64,000 nt of DNA from Kribbella sandramycini (GTDB lineage Bacteria; Actinomycetota; Actinomycetes; Propionibacteriales; Kribbellaceae): assembly GCF_013131805.1 (NCBI RefSeq), contig NZ_JABJRC010000001.1, forward strand, positions 248,001 through 312,000, read 5' to 3'. Positions 36,447 to 43,388 of the stretch are shown in pieces (the stretch's first letter is position 1; every line of letters begins with the position of its first letter). The notes beneath the pieces were generated by a model that worked only from the letters and a program-made list of their open reading frames with translations, made no database searches and was not told the origin of the DNA. Position numbers and translations under genes: made by a program.

Positions 36447-36851
36447 TCAGAGGTCCTCGTCGCGCCGGCGGCGCCAGCGGTCCTCCATCCGCTCCATGAA
36501 GCTGCCGGACGAGTCGTGTTTGGTCCGGTGCCGCTTCGATGACGGCGGAGGCGGCGGGATGTCGTCGGAGTCCCCCGCGTTGCTGATCCGCTTCATACTG
36601 AGCGCGGCGATGTACAGACAGGCGACCATCATCACGAAGCCGATGACTCCGATGATGGTGTTCGGGAGGATTGCACCGGTCATCAGCACCACGATGCCGA
36701 GTACGAATCCGACGCCGGCAAGGACTGCCCGGCGCTTGTAGTACAAGCGCACGTTTGTGCCTCGCATGGCGGAGACGAACTTCGGGTCTTCCGCAGCAAG
36801 GGCGCGTTCGAGCTGCTCGAACTGGCGCTGCTCTTCTTCCGAGAGGGGCAC
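36447..36851 (-). CDS. DUF3040 small membrane protein
   Basis: 134 residues from GTG 36851 (VPLSEEEQRQFEQLERAL). This start is chosen because GGAGGG sits 7 nt before it, overlapping an in-frame ATG five codons upstream that therefore lacks its own site. The N-terminus SEEEQRQFEQLERALAAEDP is the DUF3040 hallmark. Two membrane helices follow (AVLAGVGFVLGIVVLMTG and IIGVIGFVMMVACLYIAAL), then a basic tail with a Pro run. The family is common in actinobacteria near mraZ; its function is unknown. The last codons lie within the second copy of a 111-bp duplication. Confidence 0.88.
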   Translation of the reverse strand: MPLSEEEQRQFEQLERALAAEDPKFVSAMRGTNVRLYYKRRAVLAGVGFVLGIVVLMTGAILPNTIIGVIGFVMMVACLYIAALSMKRISNAGDSDDIPPPPPSSKRHRTKHDSSGSFMERMEDRWRRRRDEDL

Positions 36852-36895
36852 CGTCGATCCCTCCATGATGAGCGCGATCTCGATAGGCCGCCTCC

Positions 36896-36901
36896 AGTCT
36901 A
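36896..36901 (-). promoter_or_regulatory. Likely -10 element of the DUF3040 gene
   Basis: Minus-strand TAGACT, with a weak -35-like TTTCGT 17 nt upstream (36919-36924). Predicted leader about 38 nt. Confidence 0.35.
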
Positions 36902-37112
36902 GGCCGCGCCAGCGTCACACGAAACCCTGACCGCCTGTCCCGCGCGTCACGGTCCCGCAACTCCGCTCATCACACCCGATGCGAAGCCGCCACTCCACGG
37001 CGTGTCGAGCGCGCGGAGAGCCCCCGATCACGCGCAGTTCGTCCCGGAACCGCTCCCGGAACCAGCCGCACGTGATCAACCACACTCCGCGACGACGACC
37101 GAAGCTGACCGC

Positions 37113-37859
37113 TCAGCGAGTGGCGAGGATGTGCAACTGCGTGGCCAGCGCCCGGAACGCCGGGTGCTGACTCGCCGTCCGCTCGAGCTCGGCGAGCGAC
37201 TCGGCCGCGCCGGCCTCGGAGTCCACGAACGCGGACGGGACCAGATCGGCGAACGTCCGGACGCCATGCACGGCGTGCACCATGAAACCGGTGTCCGCCA
37301 GCTGCGCGCTGATACCGGCCTCGTCGAACCGCCGCGGCATCGGGTCGTTCGCACCCCAGCGACCATCCGGATCCTGCAGGGCGACCCGCGCTTCGGCCAG
37401 ATGACCGGCCAGCGCCCGCGCGAGCACCACCGCGTTGCGCTGGGCAACCAGCAGGCTCAACACCCCGCCCTCACGCAGCACCGAGGCCATTGCCTGCAAA
37501 GCCTGCACCGGGTCGTCGACGACCTCGAGCACACCGTGACACAACACGGCATCCGCACTTGACTCCCCCGCAAGCCCAGGCAACTCGGCCGCATCACCCT
37601 GCACACCCCGGACGAGCTCACTCACCCCCTCGTCCCGAGCACGCCGCTCCAGCGAAGCCAGCGCATCCGGACTCGGATCCACCACCGTCACCCGGTGCCC
37701 CTCGACCGCCAGCGGAACCGCGAACCCGCCAGTCCCACCACCCAGATCGACGATATCCAGCCCCGCCCCCGGATCGACCCGCCCCCGCGCCGCCAGCGCC
37801 ACCCGCAACGCCTCGCCGACCAACGCCGTACGCACGGCCCGCCGCCGCCGATCCACCAT
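37113..37859 (-). CDS. SAM-dependent class I methyltransferase
   Basis: 248 residues from ATG 37859, which follows AGGAGG. AdoMet motif I is IVDLGGGTGGFAVPLAVEG, followed by the acidic end of strand 2 in VTVVDPSPDAL, motif II-like region DAVLCHGVLEVVDDP and LREGGVLSLLVAQRN. This is the layout of small-molecule or tRNA-modifying methyltransferases of the UbiE/CmoM type. The C-terminal ~90 residues are variable, so no substrate can be named. It stands alone on the minus strand, with a G-rich leader upstream. Confidence 0.85.
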   Translation of the reverse strand: MVDRRRRAVRTALVGEALRVALAARGRVDPGAGLDIVDLGGGTGGFAVPLAVEGHRVTVVDPSPDALASLERRARDEGVSELVRGVQGDAAELPGLAGESSADAVLCHGVLEVVDDPVQALQAMASVLREGGVLSLLVAQRNAVVLARALAGHLAEARVALQDPDGRWGANDPMPRRFDEAGISAQLADTGFMVHAVHGVRTFADLVPSAFVDSEAGAAESLAELERTASQHPAFRALATQLHILATR

Positions 37860-37883
37860 CGCCAACCCTCCTACGCCACCAAA

Positions 37884-37925
37884 CCCCCAACCCGCCACAC
37901 CCTACTTCCCGCCTCACCCCAACCC
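37884..37925 (-). other. Potential G-quadruplex upstream of the methyltransferase start
   Basis: Minus strand has six G-runs of 3-5 bases separated by loops of 2, 6, 5, 6 and 2 nt, ending 25 nt upstream of the ATG at 37859. It lies on the non-template strand, so it could form in the mRNA leader as well as in DNA. Confidence 0.5.
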
Positions 37926-38132
37926 GCAAAACACACCTGACCACACCCCGCACCTCGCACCATCCCCCGCGGAGAGCCCACCCACCGCCGCCCGCCACCC
38001 ACCGCCGCAACTGGCGCCCACCCTCGCGCTGTCCAAGGAAAGCGCGCCGGCTCGCGCAAACGCTCATCGCCGAAGGGTTTCTCCCGCTGCGGCCTTCAAC
38101 GCACGCCGGCAGCCGCCCATGGAAAGAGCCGA

Positions 38133-38167
38133 CCCACCCGCCCGGCGCCTTCGGGTGGGTGGGTCGG
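38133..38167. terminator. Hairpin A, 14-bp stem
   Basis: GACCCACCCGCCCG pairs with CGGGTGGGTGGGTC (one G-T pair) around the loop GCGCCTT. It is a close relative of hairpin B and may be a second terminator for the HEPN gene. Confidence 0.6.
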
Positions 38168-38261
38168 GGGTGGCGGTGAGCCGGAGTGGTCAGCTGGGCG
38201 GTGGGACGAGGGGCGGCGCCGGTGACCGGGTGGGGTCGGCGGAGGGGGCCCGACAGGGGAC

Positions 38262-38296
38262 GACCCGGCCGCCCGGGGGCTTCGGGCGGGTGGGTC
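38262..38296. terminator. Hairpin B, overlapping the stop codon of the HEPN gene
   Basis: GACCCGGCCGCCCG pairs with CGGGCGGGTGGGTC with one mismatch and one wobble, around the loop GGGGCTT. The stem includes two bases of the minus-strand stop codon at 38295-38297, so termination would begin at the very end of the coding sequence. Confidence 0.65.
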
Positions 38297-38768
38297 AGCT
38301 GGCTTGCATCCAGGGTTGGGAGAGGACGGAGGCTGGGTCGGTGGTGGCGGTGAAGGTGGGGGTGGTGGAGAGGCGGAGGCTGGATTCGACCTGGGTGTAG
38401 AAGGTTTCTACGGCGCGGATCAGGTCGTCGGCCTCGCGGGTGGTGACGGAGCGTTCGAGGCCGGCTTCGGCGGCGGCGCGCTGGGCGGCGCCGGCGGCGA
38501 AGAAGGTGGCCCACTCGCCGAACTCGGGGGCGACCTCGGCCAGCAGGACCCAGGCGTTGCGCTGGACGCGCCGGCGGGAGCCGGACCGGACCGGGCGGGC
38601 GCGGACGGCGAGGACCGCGGCCGCGACCCGGAGCGCGGCGATATGGGCACTCGAGTAGCGGATCAGGTGGTCGCTCGTGTCGATCGCCTCGGCCAGCGCG
38701 GCCCGGGCCCGGGACAGCTCCCGGCTGGCCGCACCCGCGGCCACCGGGGACACCGGTGAAACAGTCAT
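38295..38768 (-). CDS. SAV_6107-type HEPN domain protein
   Basis: 157 residues, almost all alpha-helical and Ala-rich, matching the actinobacterial SAV_6107 HEPN family as I recall it (AWVLLAEVAPEFGEWATFFA and VTTREADDLIRAVETF). A HEPN RX4H motif is visible as RYSSAH, Arg37 to His42. Many HEPN proteins with RX4-6H are metal-independent RNases in toxin or immunity systems, but activity for this family is not established. Its ATG overlaps the stop of the DUF6504 gene (ATGA), so the two are coupled. A LexA box lies upstream of the pair, suggesting induction by DNA damage. Confidence 0.85.
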   Translation of the reverse strand: MTVSPVSPVAAGAASRELSRARAALAEAIDTSDHLIRYSSAHIAALRVAAAVLAVRARPVRSGSRRRVQRNAWVLLAEVAPEFGEWATFFAAGAAQRAAAEAGLERSVTTREADDLIRAVETFYTQVESSLRLSTTPTFTATTDPASVLSQPWMQAS

Positions 38769-39280
38769 CGGTCGGTCACCCTTTCCAGTTGCCAGCGACC
38801 TGAGTCGGGGTCGTGGGCGAGATCGAACAGCTCACGGCGGCCGTGCCGGCCGCAGCCGGCCTCCACCCGGTACACCGCGCGCCGCGGACCCCACTCGGCG
38901 TCGAGAATTCCAACCGCGGCGGGGCCGCCGGCCATTCCCGCGGCGGGCTCGAGGGGATCGGAGTCGAGGATCCCGGCGGGGGCGTAGGTGGCGGCGCCCC
39001 CGCCGGGAGAGTGCGCGGCGGTGCGATCGGCGCGGGAACGGGGATGCACCGACGCCGCCGCGCGGCTGGGGAAGGACTGCGACCAGTGGGCCAGACGGTC
39101 GTCGTAGGACGCGCCGCCGGTGCCGATCACGCCGCGCTCCCACCAGGCGGCGGTCTCGGTCCAGTGCGCGCGGACGGAGCAGACGCGCCACAGCCGGCCG
39201 CGCCAGAGGAACTGCGTCGGGGTCTCGACGCCGCCTTCGACATCCGAGCGCACCTCGACGGCCTCGTCGAACTCCCACAT
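38765..39280 (-). CDS. DUF6504 family protein
   Basis: 171 residues from ATG 39280, 9 nt after AGGAGG. The N-terminus WEFDEAVEVRSDVEGGVETP and TQFLWRGRLWRVCSVRAHW form a small beta-barrel-like domain. The end (YRVEAGCGRHGRRELFDLAHD and LERV) recalls proteins found fused or adjacent to Y-family polymerases in actinobacteria. I recognise this as DUF6504 from the motif LWRGRLWRV but cannot verify it. The central part is Gly/Pro/Ala-rich and probably disordered. It is the first gene of the operon with the HEPN gene, about 210 nt downstream of a perfect LexA box. Confidence 0.75.
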   Translation of the reverse strand: MWEFDEAVEVRSDVEGGVETPTQFLWRGRLWRVCSVRAHWTETAAWWERGVIGTGGASYDDRLAHWSQSFPSRAAASVHPRSRADRTAAHSPGGGAATYAPAGILDSDPLEPAAGMAGGPAAVGILDAEWGPRRAVYRVEAGCGRHGRRELFDLAHDPDSGRWQLERVTDR

Positions 39281-39629
39281 GTTCCATCGCCTCCTGGGTA
39301 CGAACCGGTGTTCCTGATCGACGGCCGGGGCCGAGGCCCGGCGGGCGGGCGCGTGGCGGGGGTCGAGGTCCGCCACGGCGCCCGGCCCACCGGGACCACC
39401 GGAACCCGATGCGGCCGCAACTCCGCACCGGGGCCGTCCAGCTGCCCGGGTCACCCGCGGCCGGTGTCCCGACGACACCGGACCGAAGGTAATCGAACAT
39501 CTGTTCGAACACTGGAAGAGTATCGCCGCCCGGGCGGAATCGTCAACGGCCGGTAATCCCGGCGTGGCGGACAGCGGGCTCCCGGGCCGGGAGACTGGGA
39601 GCACAGATCCGGCAGCGGAAGGACGGGCG
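39281..39629. other. 349-nt divergent intergenic region with a LexA box
   Basis: Lies between the DUF6504 gene (minus) and the DM13 gene (plus). The LexA box is at 39493-39508. About 185 nt of GC-rich sequence follow on the minus side before the DUF6504 ribosome-binding site. Open frames there show no motif. I see no clear -10 hexamer, although a TTACCT directly follows the box on the minus strand. Confidence 0.6.
39493..39508. promoter_or_regulatory. LexA-binding site (SOS box)
   Basis: TCGAACATCTGTTCGA matches the actinobacterial consensus TCGAAC-N4-GTTCGA exactly and is palindromic. On the minus strand it precedes the DUF6504-HEPN operon by 210 nt. On the plus strand it is 120 nt before the DM13 gene, so control of either or both is possible. 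Confidence 0.88.
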
Positions 39630-40229
39630 ATGCGGAAACGGGCAGCACTGGTCACCACGGCGGCGGTGGCCGTCGTGGTCGCGGCGGTAGGACTACCGCT
39701 CTTCCAGCCGTGGCGGCTCGTCACCGATCGAACGGTCGACGAGGCGCTTCCGATTTCCACAACCACATCCTCCAAGCCGCCACCGACAGTTTTCGAAGGT
39801 GAAGAGAAGGAAGCACCGAAGAGCGCTGCTCCCAAACCTTCGGCTCCGGTTCAGACTCCGGTGCAGAAGGAGAAGGGTGGGGCTGGGGTGTTGTTGCGGG
39901 GCGAGCTGATCTCGCATGAGCACGAGACTTCGGGGCGGGTGGCGGTGTTGCGGCTGGCGGACGGGAGGCGGGTGTTGCGGTTCGAGGGGCTGGCGACGTC
40001 GGACGGGCCGGATCTGCGGGTCTGGCTGAGTGACGCGCGGGTGCTGGAGGGGCGCAAGGGGTGGCACGTGTTCGACGACGGGCGGTACAAGTCGCTGGGC
40101 AAGCTGAAGGGCAACCGGGGCAACCAGAACTACGTGATCCCGGAGAGCGTGCGGCTGGAGGACTTCCGCAGCGTGGCGATCTGGTGCGACCGGTTCAACG
40201 TGTCCTTCGGGGCGGCCACGCTCGCATAG
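39630..40229 (+). CDS. Membrane-anchored or secreted DM13-domain protein
   Basis: 199 residues from ATG 39630, 6 nt after GGAAGGA. A basic start (RKR) and one hydrophobic segment (AALVTTAAVAVVVAAVGLP) make a signal anchor. A Ser/Thr/Pro/Lys/Glu linker of ~60 residues follows. The DM13 domain covers residues ~90-199: GVLLRGELISHEHETSGRV, LATSDGPDLRVWLSD, and the closing SVAIWCDRFNVSFGAATL with the conserved Cys. DM13 domains are proposed redox or electron-transfer modules outside the cell; function is unproven. A LexA box lies 120 nt upstream, and the YbaK-type gene follows 11 nt later. Confidence 0.85.
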   Translation: MRKRAALVTTAAVAVVVAAVGLPLFQPWRLVTDRTVDEALPISTTTSSKPPPTVFEGEEKEAPKSAAPKPSAPVQTPVQKEKGGAGVLLRGELISHEHETSGRVAVLRLADGRRVLRFEGLATSDGPDLRVWLSDARVLEGRKGWHVFDDGRYKSLGKLKGNRGNQNYVIPESVRLEDFRSVAIWCDRFNVSFGAATLA

Positions 40230-40232
40230 GCT
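40227..40232 (+). promoter_or_regulatory. TAGGCT -10-like element, leaderless start of the YbaK-type gene
   Basis: The hexamer overlaps the stop of the DM13 gene and ends 8 nt before GTG 40241. No Shine-Dalgarno sequence is present. Confidence 0.45.
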
Positions 40233-40240
40233 TGCGAGCC

Positions 40241-40711
40241 GTGAGCAACCATCCCAACGTGCAACTGGTGGCCGACGCGCTGCAGGCGGGCGGCGCCACC
40301 GCAGAGATCGTGATCCTGGCCGAGGCGGCCCCGACCGCGGCCGCCGCGGCGGAGCAGCTCGGCTGCGAGGTCGGCGCGATCGCGAACAGCCTGATCTTCG
40401 ACGGCGACGGCGCACCCGTGCTGATCCTGACCTCGGGCGCGCACCGCGTCGACACGCAGAAGGTCGCGGCCGCCATCGGCGTCGGCAAACTCCGCCGTGC
40501 GACGCCGGAGTTCGTCAAGGAGCACACCGGTCAGCCGATCGGCGGCGTCGCGCCCGTCGGCCATCCCGCGCCGGTCCCGACGTACGTCGACGCCGCGCTC
40601 CAGCAGTACGACGTGATCTGGGCGGCCGCCGGCATCCCGCACTCGGTGTTCCCGACGAGCTACACCGAGCTGCTGGGCCTGACGAAGGCCACCCAGATCA
40701 CCGTCAACTGA
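40241..40711 (+). CDS. YbaK/EbsC-type aminoacyl-tRNA deacylase
   Basis: 156 residues from GTG 40241. The fold motifs of the YbaK/ProX editing family are visible: EQLGCEVGAIANSLIFDGDG, VLILTSGAHRVDTQKVAAAI and PIGGVAPVGHPAPVPTYVD, including the conserved Lys in DTQKVA and the GGVAPVGH loop. Such proteins hydrolyse mischarged tRNAs, most often Cys-tRNA(Pro) or Ala-tRNA(Pro), in trans. The exact substrate is not evident. The stop (40709-40711) directly abuts the stop of the convergent amidase gene (TGATCA). Confidence 0.9.
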   Translation: MSNHPNVQLVADALQAGGATAEIVILAEAAPTAAAAAEQLGCEVGAIANSLIFDGDGAPVLILTSGAHRVDTQKVAAAIGVGKLRRATPEFVKEHTGQPIGGVAPVGHPAPVPTYVDAALQQYDVIWAAAGIPHSVFPTSYTELLGLTKATQITVN

Positions 40712-42631
40712 TCAGAACGCGGGCCTGATGTCCACGTCGGCGGCGCGGACGTAGTACATCCGGTGCCCGAACCAGATCTGGTAGTACCGGTCCTTGCCGA
40801 TGACCTGGACGTGGTCGTTCGGATCCGTCACGTCGAACGTCACAGCCCGGTAGTAGTCGGTCTGGATCGACGCATCTCCCAGTGAGTAGGCCTGCCCGGC
40901 TCCGATCGAGTACTGCATCGGAGTGATCTCCTGGTACGGAATGCCGGCCGGGTACGCCGACTCCTCCGGATACGCCCGCCCGTACACCGGAACCGACGTC
41001 TTGCCCTTCTTCGGCGTCACCACCGCGCCCGGCTTGGCAAAGGCATCCGGCGCGGACTTCGGGCTCTTGAACCACCCGATCGCACCCAGGTACCAGACTC
41101 CGACCCAGTCACCCTGCCGCTGGGCGACGACGTACTCCCCGCCCGCAGCGGCCCGGGCGCCGATGTCGGACACCTCCGTCGTGCTGTCCGCGCCGTTCGG
41201 CCGCAGACCGATGTCCTTAACCAGCGGCGCGTTGTCGTCCGGCGCCTGGCGCAGGTAGATGAAGTTCGAGCCCTGCTCGGCACAGGGGACGCCGGCGCCG
41301 GCGCAGCCGTACATGACCTGGTGGTTACCCGCGAACCCCGGCTTGATGGTGACGATCGAGCCGACCTTCACCGGGAAGATCGAGTGCCCGTAGATCGGCG
41401 CGCCCAGCAGGTCCATGTAGTGCTCCCAGTCCCAGAAGGGGCCCGGATCCCAGTGCATCTCCTTCACCCTGGGCGGCAGCAGACCGGGCACCTGGTCGTG
41501 GCCGATGATGTGCGCGCGGTCCAGCGGGATGTCGTTCTTCTTCGCCAGGTACCGCACCAGCTTGGCCGAGTTGCGGTACATGGTCTCGCTGTACCAGGCG
41601 GCGCCCGTCTTCGCGAAGCCCTCGTGCTCGATACCGACACTGTGCATGTTCACGTACCAGTTGCCGGCCTGCCAGGGCACGTCCTTCGTCTTCACGTGCT
41701 GCCAGATGTACCCGTCGGACGCCCGCATCGTGTAGTGCCAGCTCGTCCAGGTCGGGTCCTGCGCCAGGTTCAGCGTGCCCTGCCAGTAGCCCTCGGCGTC
41801 GTGGATGACGATGTAGTCGATCTTGCCGGTCTTCGGCCGGTTGCCCTTGTCGTGGTTGCCGTAGCTGGTCGGCGCCGGCCCCAGCTTCTGGTACGGCGCC
41901 GGCAGCCACTCACAAGCGACAGTGGCCGGGCACTCGACGTCGGCGTTCGTGCGCTTCGCACCGGCCGGCAGGTCCAGCTTCTCGACCTGGCTCTTGTCCG
42001 GCGTCACAGCCAGCGGCTGCATCGCGACGTGCTGCCCGGTGTTCGTCGTACGAGTCGCACCACGCGCCAAGATCGCGTAGACGTCGTCAGCAAACCCCGC
42101 AGCGGCAGTCCGGTCCGCCGTCTCGCCGTACGACGCCACAGCGCCGTACCACTGCGCCGGTGAGGTCTCAGCGCCGACAGGCAGACCCAGCTCCTTCTGG
42201 TACGCCGCCAGCAACGCAGCACCACCGGCGATGTTGGACGCCGGGTCGCTGCGCAGGGCCACCGGGTCCAGACCGGTCAGCTTGGCCGCCCGGTACAGCG
42301 TCAGCAGCGACTGCGTCTTGAACGTCCGCTGCTTACCGGACAGGTCGAGAACCGTGCTCGGGTCGACAGCAGTCAGGTGCATCGGCCCGTACCCACCGGA
42401 CGTACTCGAAGCGCCCTGATGGTCGTCCCACCGGCTCTCCGCGTACGACACGGCCAGCAGCACCGACTCCGGTACGCCGTACTTCGCCGCAGCGGCGCCG
42501 AAAGCGGCCGCATAAGCGCCGGTCTCGGGTGGCGCGGCGACCGCAGGCGGCCCACCCGAAGACACGCCGGTCACGGTGATGGGCAACGCTACTGCCGCGA
42601 GTGCGGCGAGAATCTTCGTTCGACGCAGCAT
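40712..42631 (-). CDS. Secreted N-acetylmuramoyl-L-alanine amidase with a transglycosylase-like N-terminal domain
   Basis: 639 residues with a Sec signal peptide (residues 1-32, ending near AVAAPPET). Residues ~40-195 resemble a lysozyme-like/SLT fold (YGVPESVLLAVSYAESRWDD, then GGYGPMHL). Residues ~265-410 form an Amidase_2/PGRP domain: IVIHDAEGYWQG, SVGIEHEGF, AHIIGHDQVPG and HWDPGPFWDW supply the zinc ligands and catalytic residues. A C-terminal SH3-like part follows. It should cleave the MurNAc-L-Ala bond in peptidoglycan outside the cell. AGGAGA precedes the ATG. The transglycosylase motif is partial, so that half may only bind wall. Confidence 0.88.
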   Translation of the reverse strand: MLRRTKILAALAAVALPITVTGVSSGGPPAVAAPPETGAYAAAFGAAAAKYGVPESVLLAVSYAESRWDDHQGASSTSGGYGPMHLTAVDPSTVLDLSGKQRTFKTQSLLTLYRAAKLTGLDPVALRSDPASNIAGGAALLAAYQKELGLPVGAETSPAQWYGAVASYGETADRTAAAGFADDVYAILARGATRTTNTGQHVAMQPLAVTPDKSQVEKLDLPAGAKRTNADVECPATVACEWLPAPYQKLGPAPTSYGNHDKGNRPKTGKIDYIVIHDAEGYWQGTLNLAQDPTWTSWHYTMRASDGYIWQHVKTKDVPWQAGNWYVNMHSVGIEHEGFAKTGAAWYSETMYRNSAKLVRYLAKKNDIPLDRAHIIGHDQVPGLLPPRVKEMHWDPGPFWDWEHYMDLLGAPIYGHSIFPVKVGSIVTIKPGFAGNHQVMYGCAGAGVPCAEQGSNFIYLRQAPDDNAPLVKDIGLRPNGADSTTEVSDIGARAAAGGEYVVAQRQGDWVGVWYLGAIGWFKSPKSAPDAFAKPGAVVTPKKGKTSVPVYGRAYPEESAYPAGIPYQEITPMQYSIGAGQAYSLGDASIQTDYYRAVTFDVTDPNDHVQVIGKDRYYQIWFGHRMYYVRAADVDIRPAF

Positions 42632-42776
42632 GTTCGATCTCCTGGGGAACCCGAGGGCGGGGTCTGCCGGTCAGACAGACTGGCAGTGCGATCACTGTTA
42701 GTCGAGGCGACCCGGGCTGTCAACGGTTAACCAAATCTCCCCCTTGAAGGTTCGATTCTGACGAAAAGGTAGTGCC

Positions 42777-43388
42777 ATGGAAGTGTTGCCGCTGGCGGTG
42801 ACCTCGGGCTGGGCGAGCGGTATCAACGCCTACGCCTGCGTGCTGATCCTCGGTCTGCTCGGCCGGTTCGCCGGCGCCGAGGAGGTGCCGGCGGCGCTGA
42901 CGAGCAACGGCGTCCTGATCGCGGCAGGCGTGCTGTTCGCCTTCGAGTTCGTCGCCGACAAGATCCCGTACGTCGACTCGGCGTGGGACGCGATCTCGAC
43001 CGTCATCCGCCCGACCGTCGGCGCAATCATCGCCGCGCTGATGTCCGGTCAGGCCGGCACGCTGGAGCAGGCCGTCATCGCGACCACGGGCGGTCTGGTC
43101 GCCCTGCTGTCGCATGCAGTGAAATCGAGTCTGCGGCTGGCCATCAACACCTCCCCTGAGCCGGTCACCAACATCGCCGCATCCTCCGGCGAGGACGTTG
43201 CCGTCGCCGGTGTGATCTCGCTGGCCGCATTCCACCCGGAGGTCGCGCTCGTCATCGCCGGGGTGCTGCTGCTGCTCGGACTGATCGGTGTGTACGTCGC
43301 CTTCCGCTTCATCCGGCGTGGCTGGCAGCGGTTCAAGGCCTGGCGGGAGAATCGCGGTAATCCAGCAACGGGGAGCAGTGCGGTCTGA
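42777..43388 (+). CDS. DUF4126 membrane protein
   Basis: 203 residues with about five membrane segments. The N-terminus EVLPLAVTSGWASGINAYAC and FEFVADKIPYVDSAWDAI are characteristic of DUF4126, a family of unknown function. SHAVKSSLRLAINTSPEPVTN lies in a conserved loop. The C-terminus is basic. The stop overlaps the start of the FAD oxidoreductase gene (TGATG), so the two are cotranslated. Its upstream region is bounded by the divergent amidase gene. Confidence 0.85.
   Translation: MEVLPLAVTSGWASGINAYACVLILGLLGRFAGAEEVPAALTSNGVLIAAGVLFAFEFVADKIPYVDSAWDAISTVIRPTVGAIIAALMSGQAGTLEQAVIATTGGLVALLSHAVKSSLRLAINTSPEPVTNIAASSGEDVAVAGVISLAAFHPEVALVIAGVLLLLGLIGVYVAFRFIRRGWQRFKAWRENRGNPATGSSAV

Larger units (their letters stand above)
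36232..36453. repeat. 111-bp tandem duplication, two head-to-tail copies
   Basis: Copy 1 is 36232-36342 and copy 2 is 36343-36453. They align without a gap and I count 92 of 111 identical positions. Each copy contains a terminator-like hairpin. Copy 1 begins in the last codons of the transglutaminase gene, and copy 2 ends in the last codons of the convergent DUF3040 gene. Confidence 0.85.
37860..38294. other. 435-nt non-coding region with strong strand asymmetry and two related hairpins
   Basis: From about 37861 to 38030 the plus strand is C/A-rich and nearly free of G runs. Frames open across it encode only Pro/His/Thr/Arg low-complexity sequence with no motif, so I consider it non-coding. 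The right half carries two related inverted repeats. On the minus strand it is the 3' trailer of the HEPN gene and the 5' leader of the methyltransferase gene. Confidence 0.6.

Noticed and set aside
37490..38179. Plus-strand frame encoding a Pro/His/Arg-rich product
   Set aside because: It starts inside the methyltransferase gene and continues into the C/A-biased non-coding tract. Composition alone explains it.
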